Source: Fibrobacterota bacterium | Lineage (GTDB): Bacteria; Fibrobacterota; Chitinivibrionia; Chitinivibrionales; Chitinispirillaceae | Reading direction: 5' to 3' | Length of the DNA: 64,000 bases | NCBI GenBank assembly: GCA_023459055.1 | Contig: JAEWVR010000029.1 | Span: 62,001 to 126,000, forward strand | Part shown: positions 1-9,034 of the stretch, piece by piece | How the letters are laid out: each line of letters begins with the position of its first letter | How positions within the stretch are numbered: position 1 is the first letter of the stretch | Translations under genes and position numbers: made by a program | Notes under the pieces: model-generated | What the model saw: the letters and a program-made list of their open reading frames with translations, nothing else | What the model was told of the DNA's origin: nothing | Database searches by the model: none

Positions 1-443
1 GCTTCCTGTGTAATAGTACATTCCGGAAAAAACTTTTTTATTTCAATAATATACGTATTAGATTTAACCGTTCCCGGTGTAGCAAAAATACCGATGTGTT
101 TACTATTTGAGAAATTACCGGCTATTTCAGTAACCGGGCGGATAACACCAAGAACACGTTTACCTGGTGCTATTATTGATAAGTCATTCTGCTGAATTGT
201 CCTGAGCGCTTTAGCGGAAGCAGTGTTACAGGCAAGTACAACCAGTTCACACCCCTGATCAAACAACCACGTTACCGATTCCAGCGTGTATCTGTAAACA
301 GTCTCAAAAGACCGTGTGCCATAAGGTGATCTTGCATTATCACCTGCGTAAATAAAATCATATTCAGGCAATGATGCAACAATCTCCCTGAGTACCGTCA
401 AACCACCATAGCCAGAATCAAAAATTCCAATTGGATGTTTCAT
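1..443 (-). CDS. murI: Glutamate racemase MurI (partial, C-terminus outside window)
   Basis: Interconverts L- and D-glutamate for peptidoglycan stem peptides in the cytoplasm. About 147 codons are visible from an ATG at 443; no stop is met before the left edge, so the C-terminal half is missing. Diagnostic motifs are the N-terminal GIFDSGYGGLTV with the first catalytic-region Asp and Ser, the YAGDNARSPYG segment, and ACNTASA with the first catalytic Cys. The second catalytic Cys region would lie outside the window. It is the last visible gene of the envelope operon, 19 bp downstream of lpxA, which fits a cell-wall role. Confidence 0.93.
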   Translation of the reverse strand, partial: MKHPIGIFDSGYGGLTVLREIVASLPEYDFIYAGDNARSPYGTRSFETVYRYTLESVTWLFDQGCELVVLACNTASAKALRTIQQNDLSIIAPGKRVLGVIRPVTEIAGNFSNSKHIGIFATPGTVKSNTYIIEIKKFFPECTITQE

Positions 444-462
444 AATTTTATAAAACTGCTAT

Positions 463-1257
463 CTATACATTTGCCATGCGCATAATGCCACGTCTGGATG
501 GTTTTTGCAAAAAGTCAACCAGCAATTTAATATCCTCATTAGCCGGAAACTTTTCACAAAGGGACTTTATTGCATCAGCCAGCTGCAATCCATCACGAAA
601 CAAAATCTTGTAGGCACGCTTGATATCGGCTCTCCGTTCTTCTGAGAAGCCATGACGTTCAAGTCCCACTTTGTTAATACCTATAATGCGTGTCTCAGCT
701 TCGCCACCAACCATGGAAAAGGGCACAACATCCATGAAAGGACGTGTTACAGCTCCTACTATTGCATAATCACCAATGCGCGTAAATTGATGAATCGGAA
801 CAATACCACCAATTGTAACATGGTTTCCGACTTCTACATGACCAGCCATCGCAAGACCATTTGATATAGTGACATTGTTACCAAGAAGACAATCATGTGC
901 GACATGACAATACGCCATAATCCAGCAGTCATCACCGATTCTGGTTTCTCCTCTATCAACAGTACCCCTGTTTACAGTAACAAACTCCCTTAGTACAGTA
1001 CGTTTCCCGATAAAAGTATATGTTTTTTCGTTATCAAATTTTTTGTCCTGAGGTTCAAGGCCAATTGCGGCACCTTTGAATATACGGGATTCATCACCAA
1101 TTCTGCATCCCTCGCCAAGCATTACATGGGGACCAATGACACATCTGTCCCCGACAACTACATCTTTTTCAATAACGGCATATGGTCCTACAACAGTATC
1201 TTCACCAATGTGTGTACCCGGTTCAAGTATTGCCGTAGGATGAATATTCGTTGACAT
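463..1257 (-). CDS. lpxA: UDP-N-acetylglucosamine O-acyltransferase LpxA
   Basis: First enzyme of lipid A synthesis: transfers a 3-hydroxyacyl chain from acyl-ACP to UDP-GlcNAc in the cytoplasm. The 264-residue length is normal. The N-terminal two thirds is a left-handed beta helix of hexapeptide repeats (IHPTAILEPG, TVVGPYAVI and so on), with the catalytic-loop segment YCHVAHDCLLGNN containing the expected catalytic His, followed by the helical C-terminal domain. It lies 17 bp after lpxC-fabZ and before murI in the same operon. The ATG start has only a weak purine-rich ribosome site, as expected for a gene inside an operon. Confidence 0.96.
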   Translation of the reverse strand: MSTNIHPTAILEPGTHIGEDTVVGPYAVIEKDVVVGDRCVIGPHVMLGEGCRIGDESRIFKGAAIGLEPQDKKFDNEKTYTFIGKRTVLREFVTVNRGTVDRGETRIGDDCWIMAYCHVAHDCLLGNNVTISNGLAMAGHVEVGNHVTIGGIVPIHQFTRIGDYAIVGAVTRPFMDVVPFSMVGGEAETRIIGINKVGLERHGFSEERRADIKRAYKILFRDGLQLADAIKSLCEKFPANEDIKLLVDFLQKPSRRGIMRMANV

Positions 1258-1274
1258 CTGCTATTTCTCTCTTG

Positions 1275-2636
1275 TTAAACACCTAGCATCGCAAGCATAT
1301 CGGCTTCACAAACAAGCTTATCGCCCACATATGCCTTACCTTCAAACTTTCCGGTACCACGTCTGAACATTGTCATTACCACCTCAAGACGAAGCGTATC
1401 ACCGGGGCGAACAATTCCGCGGAATCTCGCACTATCAATGCCAAGGAATAAGACCTTTCGCTCCTCTTCACTTTTTCCGAATAATCCCATTATGGTGGCA
1501 GCCTGTGCAAGCGCCTCAATCTGAAGCACCCCGGGCATAACAGGATTTCCAGGAAAGTGCCCCTCAAAAAAGTTATCATTAAATGATACATTCTTCTGAG
1601 CTACGATTCTTTTTCCAGGAACTATTTCAAGTACTTTGTCAACAAATAAAAATGGATGCCTATGCGGAATCGTTTTAAGAATTTCCTCATAGCCAAGCTG
1701 GATAATAGTACCTTCTTTTTTCTTGAGACTCTTATTGATCAAATCACGAATCTGCTTTCCAACAGCAATATTTGCAGCATGCCCCGTACGGGCACCGATG
1801 ATATGTGCATTCAGCGGCTTTCCTAAAAGGTATAGATCACCAACAAGATCCAGTGCTTTATGACGACACGGTTCATTATAAAAACGTAATTCCGTATTAT
1901 TCAGGAAACCATTTTTTCCACCCTCGACAGGTCCCTGCCAGTTAAACAGACGGCGGATGTAGTCAACATGTTCATTAGTCAATTCAACATCCTGAACAAC
2001 AAGTGCACTGTCAAGCGATCCACCCTTAATGAGTCCCTGTTCACGAAGCTTTTCAATTTCGGAGAGGAAACAGAATGTACGTGACGGAGCAAAGTCCTTG
2101 ATATAATCATCCAGTGAGAACATGGTTGTGTACTGCGCGCCAAGTGCAGGATAGTTATAATCTACTTCCAGTGTCAATCTGAAGTAGTCAAGAGGAAAAA
2201 CTCCCAGTGCGACATCACCCTTGACATACATGATAGGCTGCTCTATTGTCAGATACTCTCTTTCGGCACTCTGCTCTACAATTCCTGCACTCTGAATCAA
2301 TTCGACATACGGCATGGCACTACCATCCATCAATGGAATTTCCTGAGCTTCAACCTCAACAAGGCAGTTATCAATTTTAAGCCCCGCAAAAGCAGACATG
2401 ATATGTTCTACAGTGTAAACACGCGCATCATCTTTACCAATGCAGGTTCCTCTCGACAAATCCACTACGTTATCAATATCGGCTTTGATTTCCGGTTTGT
2501 TTGGCAGGTCAGTCCTGACAAAACGAATACCAGAATTTTCTGGTGCAGGATTAATCGTAACCGTGGTAAGAACACCTGTGTGGAGTCCAACACCTTTAAG
2601 TGAAGCTTTTTTACCAATCGTATGCTGAAAGGCCAT
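1275..2636 (-). CDS. lpxC-fabZ: LpxC-FabZ fusion: UDP-3-O-acyl-GlcNAc deacetylase / 3-hydroxyacyl-ACP dehydratase
   Basis: A 453-residue bifunctional protein. Residues 1 to about 305 are LpxC, the zinc deacetylase that commits lipid A synthesis; visible motifs are GVGLHTG, the zinc-ligand EHIMSAFAGL and HKALDLVGDLYLLG, and the GHAANI segment. Residues from about 315 are FabZ, the fatty-acid dehydratase, with IPHRHPFLFVDK and the catalytic GHFPGNPVMPGVLQIEA. The fusion couples the supply of hydroxyacyl chains to lipid A production. Such fusions are known in Bacteroidetes and related lineages, so this is a lineage marker rather than a novelty. Both active sites look intact. Confidence 0.96.
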   Translation of the reverse strand: MAFQHTIGKKASLKGVGLHTGVLTTVTINPAPENSGIRFVRTDLPNKPEIKADIDNVVDLSRGTCIGKDDARVYTVEHIMSAFAGLKIDNCLVEVEAQEIPLMDGSAMPYVELIQSAGIVEQSAEREYLTIEQPIMYVKGDVALGVFPLDYFRLTLEVDYNYPALGAQYTTMFSLDDYIKDFAPSRTFCFLSEIEKLREQGLIKGGSLDSALVVQDVELTNEHVDYIRRLFNWQGPVEGGKNGFLNNTELRFYNEPCRHKALDLVGDLYLLGKPLNAHIIGARTGHAANIAVGKQIRDLINKSLKKKEGTIIQLGYEEILKTIPHRHPFLFVDKVLEIVPGKRIVAQKNVSFNDNFFEGHFPGNPVMPGVLQIEALAQAATIMGLFGKSEEERKVLFLGIDSARFRGIVRPGDTLRLEVVMTMFRRGTGKFEGKAYVGDKLVCEADMLAMLGV

Positions 2637-2667
2637 GAGTGCGAGAATTCCTTTCTTACTTATGAAA

Positions 2668-2699
2668 GTAGACAGTAGTCCGTAGTCTGTAGACAGTAG
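2668..2699. repeat. Heptanucleotide tandem repeat GTAGNCN, 4.5 copies
   Basis: Between the lpxD stop and the lpxC-fabZ start lie four and a half 7-nt units: GTAGACA, GTAGTCC, GTAGTCT, GTAGACA, GTAG. The outer 11-mers at 2668-2678 and 2689-2699 are identical. A related run of GTAG-core heptamers occurs at 23890-23909 on the minus strand. It resembles the short tandem heptamer repeats known from other bacterial intergenic regions; function unknown. Confidence 0.75.
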
Positions 2700-2725
2700 A
2701 AAAGAGGGACATCAAGTGTATAGTC

Positions 2726-3748
2726 CTAATTGTCAATATTCAACTGTTTCTTAATTTTCTTAATATCTTTTAACAATGCCGGCAGTTCCATCTGTGATGC
2801 CTCAATGCGACGCATGGTCATAAGATCGCGTGCGGGATATCCTGTAATTTTAGATTTTGGTGGAGTACCTTTCGAGATACCGGCTTTTGCACCAACAAAG
2901 GTATCATCACCGATTTCTATATGCCCCACAAAACCGGCCTGACCACCGATAATTACACGTTTTCCAATTTTGGTTGAGCCACTGATTCCAGTCTGTGCCG
3001 CGATAGCCGTGTTTTCATCAATAGTGACATTATGGGCAACATGTATAAGGTTGTCAAGTTTTACCCCATTACCGATAACCGTCGGCTCGAAGTTTCCCCT
3101 GTCAATGGTTGTCCCGGCACCAATTTCAGTATCGTCACCGATAACTACATTTCCAAATGCTGGAATGCGGATCCAGGAGCCATCTTTTTCACGTGCATTA
3201 CCGAAACCATCACTACCGATTACTGCAGAGGACTGTATCACATTACGATTTCCGATAACAGTTCCCCACCGAATTATCGCACCGCTGTCAATTCTGCAGT
3301 CAGAACCGATTTTTGAATCCCGTTCAATTACACAGCGGGCCCCAATCCGACATCCTTTGCCAATAGTTACCGATGCCCCTATAATCGTTCCAGGACCAAT
3401 AGAAACAGACGAATCAATTTCTGCTGATTTGTCAACTATCGCATCTTTCGAAATACCATCATTGAATAATGGTGACCTGTCTTCGAAAAAATTGGCTACC
3501 TTTGCATATGCTACGTATGGATCGGCAACCTCAAGACAGATTTTTCCATTAATGCGCTCTCCGGTCTTGACAATCACCGCAACACAAACGCTTCGCATTA
3601 CCTGTTCGAGATATTCTTTACTTGAAAGAAATGTTACGTCGGTGTTTGATGCATGGTTCGGTGATTTTATTCCCGAAACAACAAGTTCAGCTGAACCATC
3701 AGGAACAGCTGAACCGATAATTGTTGCAATATCAGCAAGTGTGATCAC
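2726..3748 (-). CDS. lpxD: UDP-3-O-acyl-glucosamine N-acyltransferase LpxD
   Basis: Third lipid A enzyme: adds the N-linked hydroxyacyl chain. The 340 residues comprise an N-terminal uridine-binding domain (1 to about 100), a long hexapeptide-repeat beta helix (about 105-300) containing NLIHVAHNVTI with the expected catalytic His, and a helical C-terminus. The start is GTG at 3748; its G is also the last base of the skp stop (TAGTG), so the two genes are translationally coupled. The skp-lpxD-lpxA arrangement is common in Gram-negative bacteria. Confidence 0.95.
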   Translation of the reverse strand: MITLADIATIIGSAVPDGSAELVVSGIKSPNHASNTDVTFLSSKEYLEQVMRSVCVAVIVKTGERINGKICLEVADPYVAYAKVANFFEDRSPLFNDGISKDAIVDKSAEIDSSVSIGPGTIIGASVTIGKGCRIGARCVIERDSKIGSDCRIDSGAIIRWGTVIGNRNVIQSSAVIGSDGFGNAREKDGSWIRIPAFGNVVIGDDTEIGAGTTIDRGNFEPTVIGNGVKLDNLIHVAHNVTIDENTAIAAQTGISGSTKIGKRVIIGGQAGFVGHIEIGDDTFVGAKAGISKGTPPKSKITGYPARDLMTMRRIEASQMELPALLKDIKKIKKQLNIDN

Positions 3749-4266
3749 TATTTTTCCTTACTTAAGAGATCGAGTACCCTTTTGCTTAAATCGTAAGCCG
3801 GTTTTGCAAATACAATACCACCCGCACGTGCATCATAAATAAAATCGTAGTTCTCTTCTTTTGCGATTTTATCAATAATTTTGTTGATCTTTTCAATAAT
3901 CGGTTTTGTGAGCTCCTCATTCTTTGAAAGAGCCTCACCTTTCTGGCCAAATTTTTCCTGAAGGAATTTCTGATACTGGGCCATCTTCACTTCAAGAGAA
4001 TCTTCAAGAGCCTTTTTTCTTTCAGCACTGAGAAGCAGACTCTGTTTATCAATCTGTTCTTTCATGTCTTTAATTTCTTTTTGCTTTTTGGATGCATCCT
4101 GCTCCCATTTAGCAACTTCTTTATTGAATTTTTCCTGTGCCTGCTTGGTTCCCTCATATTCCTGAAAAATAGCCTCCGAATTGATAAAGCCGATTTTTAA
4201 CTCAGCCCATGTGAACGATACCGTTGCACAGATAGCAAGCATACCCGTTGCAATAATTTTACGCAT
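3748..4266 (-). CDS. skp: Periplasmic OMP chaperone Skp/OmpH family
   Basis: A 172-residue periplasmic chaperone that should escort unfolded outer-membrane proteins to BamA. A signal peptide is visible (charged MRKII, then a hydrophobic stretch ending near FTWA), followed by the family start LKIGFINSEAIFQEYEG and a long, Lys/Glu/Gln-rich coiled coil that forms the tentacles, then a C-terminal beta segment (YDFIYDARAGGIVFA). It sits between bamA and lpxD, the usual neighbourhood. A good ribosome site (GGAGGA) precedes the ATG. Confidence 0.92.
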   Translation of the reverse strand: MRKIIATGMLAICATVSFTWAELKIGFINSEAIFQEYEGTKQAQEKFNKEVAKWEQDASKKQKEIKDMKEQIDKQSLLLSAERKKALEDSLEVKMAQYQKFLQEKFGQKGEALSKNEELTKPIIEKINKIIDKIAKEENYDFIYDARAGGIVFAKPAYDLSKRVLDLLSKEK

Positions 4267-4354
4267 TGAAAATCCTCCTGTATAAAAAATCTTGTATTAC
4301 ATTTACACCAATATTAAAAAATTTCGTTTATTCTGGCCTTCAATAGAAAGCCCA

Positions 4355-6619
4355 TTAAAAACCACGATTCATTATAAAATGGAAATTAAATTCTGTTTTA
4401 TTTTTTGCAAATGAATTCTTCTTATCTGGATAGTCAAGCCCCCAGCCGAAATCAAACCCGAGCATACCGATCATTGGTAAACTAAGCCGTACTCCTGCAC
4501 CAACACCTTTATACACATTTGTCAGGCTGATATCAGAAAGCCTATCCACTGTATTACCATAATCCAGAAATCCAAGCAGATACAACTGCTGATCAAGAAC
4601 AGGATACCTGAGTTCAAGAGTGGTTGCATACATATTCAAACCACTTGCCTGATTATCTGAATATCCACCAAACGGATCATTATCAGGATACCCTCTAAGA
4701 TCTGCATCAACATAAACACCACCGACACTAAATAGATCCGATGCCGAAATGTAAACATCATCCTTAAAGAGTTTTTGAATCAGACCGAATTTTGAACGTG
4801 AACTGAGAACAAATTTATAGGGAAGGCTGAAATAATGATCATAGGAAACCACTCCCTTGAAATAGTTGAAATCTCCGCCAAACCCGCAAAATTCCGGATC
4901 TATCGAGAAACGGGAACCATATGTTGGAAACAGTGCAAGGTTGAGATCGCGACGTTCAATACCAAGACCGATTTTGCTTGTCCAGCCATCCTCAATTACC
5001 TCTAAGCCATCATAAGTAGCATCCTTCCGGTCAGATACTTCATTGCTTATTGTATATGATAAGCGCAACCTGAAATGGTCATCCGGCCACTTAAGTCGTG
5101 TGCGTATGGCATTTAATGTCACACCATAAATTTTACTATCTTCCAGATCAGCTTCTGTGTTCGTATAGAAGATACTTCCACCAAGTGATAATGGTTTGTC
5201 AAATGCCCAGGGCTCAGTAAAACTCAGCACTGCATTCTGACGATTTGCACCATACTCCAAACTAACTTTAAGCTCCTCACCGGTACCTCTGAAATTTGGT
5301 ATTGCGGTGGAAAAGGTACCAACAAAGCCGCTGTTCCCGGCAAGTGCCGCACCAATCTGAAGCTGTCCGATATTATCCTTTTCTGTAACATCAAAGATGA
5401 GGTCGATTGTACCATCCTCGACAGGAATCAGATCCGGCTTGATATCGGAGAAAAAATTAAGTCCCATAAGTTCCTGACGACTTCGTATCATAAGGGATTG
5501 CCTGTATTTCTTCCCCGGCATACAGCTTAATTCGCGACGTACCACTTTTTCAAGTGTCTTTGAATTTCCTTTTATATCAATTTTGCGTACCACTGCCGCA
5601 CGCCCCTCAACAATCGAAAAGGTAACATCAATGGTATCACCCCTGAAACTCTTCTGATCATCAACCTGTACCCAGAGATACCCCTCATCACGATAAGCAT
5701 TCTCCACCATATACTTCGTAAGATCATACTTTGACTTTTGAAATGGTCTACCATCTTTAAGCGCAATCTGTCCTTTTAAAATATCAGTTTCAATTATTTT
5801 ATTTCCTGAAAAGAAGAAGTTACCGGTGATATATTTACGGCCTTCATTAACCTTTACATAAATATTCAGATCTCTTTTATTTTCCCCATACCAGACACTG
5901 TCGCTAACAACGGATGCATCAAGGAAGCCCTTCTCGTTATAGAACATCATCAATGTGTCAAGATGCGCTTTGTAAAGTTCCTGTTTGAAATCACCTGAGC
6001 GATACCACTTATGACTTTTCGTCTTGAATTTTCTTGTCAGTTTTCTTGTTTCAATATGCGTATTACCATCAAACGTAATATTGGTAATTCTAACCTGAGC
6101 ATTTTCTTTGATTGTAAACTTGACAATTACATTACCGGGAACTTTTGTTGAAATCTGCTCGGTGGCAATTTCCGCAAGGTTATACCCTTTTTCTGCATAA
6201 AAATCGCGGAGAATCTTTTCATTTTTAAATAAAACCGCATCAGTAAGTATCTGCCCGCGCTTCAACGTAATTTTCTCTTCAAGCTCTTTCGCTTTAAGCT
6301 TCTTATTACCATGGAACTCATAGTTTTCACAGATAGAGTTTTCGATCAGTGACAATTTCAGGGATGCACTGGAATCGGTCTCGTTAATGATAAAAAAGTC
6401 TATTCCCTTAAAAAGCCCTAAGGAATAGAGTTTGCGGATTGATTCCTGAATATCTGAAGTGGTAAACTGACGTTTTTCACGAATATCAAGTGCGTTGCGG
6501 ACAACACCCGGAGAGTTGATACTTAGTCCTTCGATTACCAGTGTATCGAGCACCTTTGCCTGAACTGAGAAGATTAAACATGTAAGAAGTAACCAGAGCG
6601 CACGGAGGCGAAATTTCAT
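4355..6619 (-). CDS. bamA: Outer-membrane protein assembly factor BamA
   Basis: Core of the machine that inserts beta-barrel proteins into the outer membrane. The 754 residues begin with a signal peptide (cleavage near VQA), followed by about five POTRA repeats (to about residue 420; examples are the NITFDGNTHIETRKL and KIDIKGNSKTLEKVVRREL segments) and a C-terminal Omp85 barrel. The barrel contains the conserved VGGVYVDADLRGYPDND region (the VRGY/F motif equivalent) and ends with an aromatic residue (NRGF) as outer-membrane barrels do. It is the first gene of the lipid A operon. Confidence 0.96.
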   Translation of the reverse strand: MKFRLRALWLLLTCLIFSVQAKVLDTLVIEGLSINSPGVVRNALDIREKRQFTTSDIQESIRKLYSLGLFKGIDFFIINETDSSASLKLSLIENSICENYEFHGNKKLKAKELEEKITLKRGQILTDAVLFKNEKILRDFYAEKGYNLAEIATEQISTKVPGNVIVKFTIKENAQVRITNITFDGNTHIETRKLTRKFKTKSHKWYRSGDFKQELYKAHLDTLMMFYNEKGFLDASVVSDSVWYGENKRDLNIYVKVNEGRKYITGNFFFSGNKIIETDILKGQIALKDGRPFQKSKYDLTKYMVENAYRDEGYLWVQVDDQKSFRGDTIDVTFSIVEGRAAVVRKIDIKGNSKTLEKVVRRELSCMPGKKYRQSLMIRSRQELMGLNFFSDIKPDLIPVEDGTIDLIFDVTEKDNIGQLQIGAALAGNSGFVGTFSTAIPNFRGTGEELKVSLEYGANRQNAVLSFTEPWAFDKPLSLGGSIFYTNTEADLEDSKIYGVTLNAIRTRLKWPDDHFRLRLSYTISNEVSDRKDATYDGLEVIEDGWTSKIGLGIERRDLNLALFPTYGSRFSIDPEFCGFGGDFNYFKGVVSYDHYFSLPYKFVLSSRSKFGLIQKLFKDDVYISASDLFSVGGVYVDADLRGYPDNDPFGGYSDNQASGLNMYATTLELRYPVLDQQLYLLGFLDYGNTVDRLSDISLTNVYKGVGAGVRLSLPMIGMLGFDFGWGLDYPDKKNSFAKNKTEFNFHFIMNRGF

Positions 6620-6970
6620 AGAAGCTCCTGAATAGTCCTTTTAAGAACCAATAAATTAATGCGTTACATTGTTGTAAAAATATCGGTTGAGTGAACAATC
6701 ACCCACAATGAAGGATTCTCATATTGCAGCAACTAAGAAATGCAGTGATGTAATCCAACAATTAAACCTGTTCTAAAGGTTAAGACCGACTGTAAATGTA
6801 CTACTCCACATTTAAATAAGTGTTTAAAATAATTTTCACCATCATTATTCACAATAAGATATAGTAGAAAGTGACTGGTGCCACAAAACAAACAGTAACG
6901 ATACCATCTAACTACCGTATCTCGTAATACCAATGTTTTCGCTCGGGAACGTGTTTTATTTCTGGGGGAA
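6620..6970. other. Intergenic region upstream of bamA
   Basis: About 350 bp, AT-rich, between the carboxylase terminator and bamA. It must hold the promoter of the envelope operon. One weak minus-strand candidate is TTGTGG, 17 nt, TATATC near 6855-6885, but the match is not strong enough to call. An 85-codon open frame here runs through the neighbouring terminator and was not accepted as a gene. Confidence 0.4.
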
Positions 6971-7006
6971 ACAAAAAAAGCCCCGAACAACTACGTCCGG
7001 AGCTTT
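6971..7006 (-). terminator. Intrinsic terminator of the acc/pycB operon
   Basis: Reading the minus strand, a 12-bp stem (7006-6995 with 6988-6977, one or two G-T pairs) with a 6-nt loop is followed by a run of seven T. It begins 25 bp after the stop of the biotin-dependent carboxyltransferase gene. Confidence 0.85.
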
Positions 7007-7031
7007 ATTATCATAATTAAAATCTCAGTAC

Positions 7032-9017
7032 TTATATTTCTTCAATAGAAACAAGCGGCTGATCCTTCTCGACTGTTGTACCATCAGGAACAAGGAACTT
7101 TACGATTTTGCATCTTGTCGGAGTTGCAATCTCATTGAAGAGCTTCATTGCTTCAACGATACACACTTTCCCGCCAGCATCAATTACATCACCTTCTTTA
7201 CAGAACTTTGTTTTTCCAGGTCCTGCTGATGTGTAGAATTTTCCACCGATCGGTGCGTTGATTGTCTTTCCATGCTTTACTTCTGCAACAGGTGCTGCCG
7301 GAGCTGCAGCTGGTACTGCTGCCTTTGCTGGAGCTGTCACTGCTGCTGTTTGTGTCGAAGGAGTTGAAACATGCACTGTACGTGGTGATGCTGCTACACT
7401 TGTGATACCTGATGGACGCACAGCGATGGTAAAATCACCCTTCCTGAAGATCAGTTCATCAAGTGTAAGCCCCTCGATCTTGCCAAGAAGCTCATCAGCT
7501 ACACTCTGGAAATTACCGGGAACTGCAACAGGTGTCTGTGCTGGAGTTGCATCCTGATCAACTGCTGGAGCAGCCGGTACCGGAGCTGGTGCAACATCCT
7601 TCTTTTCCTGCTTCTTGAGTTCAAGATCGGCTGGTGTTTCCGGACGCTGCTCAACCGGAGTCGCACGGTACTTAAAATACTCAAGCGCAGGTTCAGGAAG
7701 CATTACATATGAAACGATGTCCTCTTCGTGTTCAATGAACTTAGGATCAACACCATCAGTTGCTTTTGGAAGCATTGGTGCAATCTTATCAGCCGGACGA
7801 TAATCGATCGGTTTCTCATCACCAAGGATCTTCCTGATAAAATCAGGTTTGATAGGAGCCGGTGAACGACCGTACATTCCGCGACAATAATCTTTAACTT
7901 CGTTTGGAACCATCTTATAACGTTCGCCCGCAATAATATTCATCACAGCCTGTGTCCCAACGATCTGGCTTGTCGGTGTGACAAGCGGGGGAAATCCGAG
8001 ATCTTCGCGAACGCGTGATACTTCATCAAGCACAAGAGGCAGTTTGTCAAGAGCCTTCTGCTGATCAAGCTGTGATCTGAAGTTGGAAATCATCCCGCCG
8101 GGGATCTGATGTACAAGAATTCCGGGATCGATATATGGCTGATATGAATTATTCTGACGACGTTTCGGTGCGAGCTCATCAAAGTACTTTGCAATTTTCC
8201 CGAGAGCGTCAAGATCAAGCCCTGTATCAAATTTTGATTCTGCAAAAATCGCGACCATTGTTTCCACCGGTGGCTGTGATGATGTACCAGCCATTGACGA
8301 AATCGCACAATCAAGCGCGCCTGCTCCTGCATAGGCCGCTGCTGTATACGTAGTCATTGCCATGCCGCTTGACGCATGTGAGTGAAGCTGGATCGGTACA
8401 CCGACTTCCTTTACAAGTGCGCTAACAAGTTTCTCTGCATGAACCGGAGAAAGAATACCGGCCATATCCTTGATTACGATTGAGTCAACACCAAGGGCAA
8501 CCTGATCTTTAGCATGACTAACAAAATTCTCGATTGTATGTGCCGGTGAAATGGTATAGCAAAGTGTACCCTGGGCATGTCCGCCATGTTTTTTTACGGC
8601 CTTGATCGCAGCTTCAAGGTTACGTGTATCGTTAAGCGCATCAAATACTCTGAAAATGTCAATACCATTCTGACATGCAAGCGCTACAAATCTGTCAACA
8701 ACATCATCGGCATAGTTTTTATATCCGACAAGATTCTGTCCACGAAGCAGCATCTGAAGCGGTGTATTCTTTGCTTTTGACTTGATCATCCTGAGACGTT
8801 CCCATGGATTTTCGCGAAGGAAACGCAGACAGACATCGAACGTTGCTCCACCCCAGCATTCGAGTGTATAATATCCTGCATTGTCAATTACATCAATAAT
8901 ACGCATCATATCTTCAGTACGCATACGGGTAGCCCAGAGCGACTGATGCGCATCACGTAAGGTAGTATCGGTAATCCTCAGCGGGATCTTCTCTTCAGTT
9001 TTTGTTTTTGTTGTCAT
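7032..9017 (-). CDS. Pyruvate/oxaloacetate carboxyltransferase with AccB-like biotin carrier
   Basis: 661 residues. Residues 1 to about 300 form the carboxyltransferase barrel of pyruvate carboxylase subunit B / oxaloacetate decarboxylase alpha (ITDTTLRDAHQSLWATRMR, and metal-ligand HSHASSGMA), followed by the conserved carboxylase domain to about 465. A Pro/Ala-rich linker then leads to a biotin carrier with the biotinyl-lysine in EAMK at residue 625. Unlike the usual OadA tail, this end looks like whole AccB: an N-terminal LTLDELIFRKGDF segment and a thumb-like insertion (GKFYTSAGPGKTKF) before the biotin hairpin. It is the third gene of accD-accA-this gene, 17 bp after accA, with no accC nearby. 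The carrier may serve both activities; that is inference. Confidence 0.85.
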   Translation of the reverse strand: MTTKTKTEEKIPLRITDTTLRDAHQSLWATRMRTEDMMRIIDVIDNAGYYTLECWGGATFDVCLRFLRENPWERLRMIKSKAKNTPLQMLLRGQNLVGYKNYADDVVDRFVALACQNGIDIFRVFDALNDTRNLEAAIKAVKKHGGHAQGTLCYTISPAHTIENFVSHAKDQVALGVDSIVIKDMAGILSPVHAEKLVSALVKEVGVPIQLHSHASSGMAMTTYTAAAYAGAGALDCAISSMAGTSSQPPVETMVAIFAESKFDTGLDLDALGKIAKYFDELAPKRRQNNSYQPYIDPGILVHQIPGGMISNFRSQLDQQKALDKLPLVLDEVSRVREDLGFPPLVTPTSQIVGTQAVMNIIAGERYKMVPNEVKDYCRGMYGRSPAPIKPDFIRKILGDEKPIDYRPADKIAPMLPKATDGVDPKFIEHEEDIVSYVMLPEPALEYFKYRATPVEQRPETPADLELKKQEKKDVAPAPVPAAPAVDQDATPAQTPVAVPGNFQSVADELLGKIEGLTLDELIFRKGDFTIAVRPSGITSVAASPRTVHVSTPSTQTAAVTAPAKAAVPAAAPAAPVAEVKHGKTINAPIGGKFYTSAGPGKTKFCKEGDVIDAGGKVCIVEAMKLFNEIATPTRCKIVKFLVPDGTTVEKDQPLVSIEEI

Positions 9018-9034
9018 TGAGAATTTCCTTATGG

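Noticed and set aside
2970..3842. A 290-codon open frame on the plus strand
   Set aside because: It is antisense to lpxD and skp, both well supported; its protein is Pro/Ser/Thr-rich without family features, as expected for a shadow frame.
6733..6990. An 85-codon frame on the minus strand between the carboxylase gene and bamA
   Set aside because: It starts inside the intrinsic terminator at 6971-7006, has no ribosome site and no recognisable motif.
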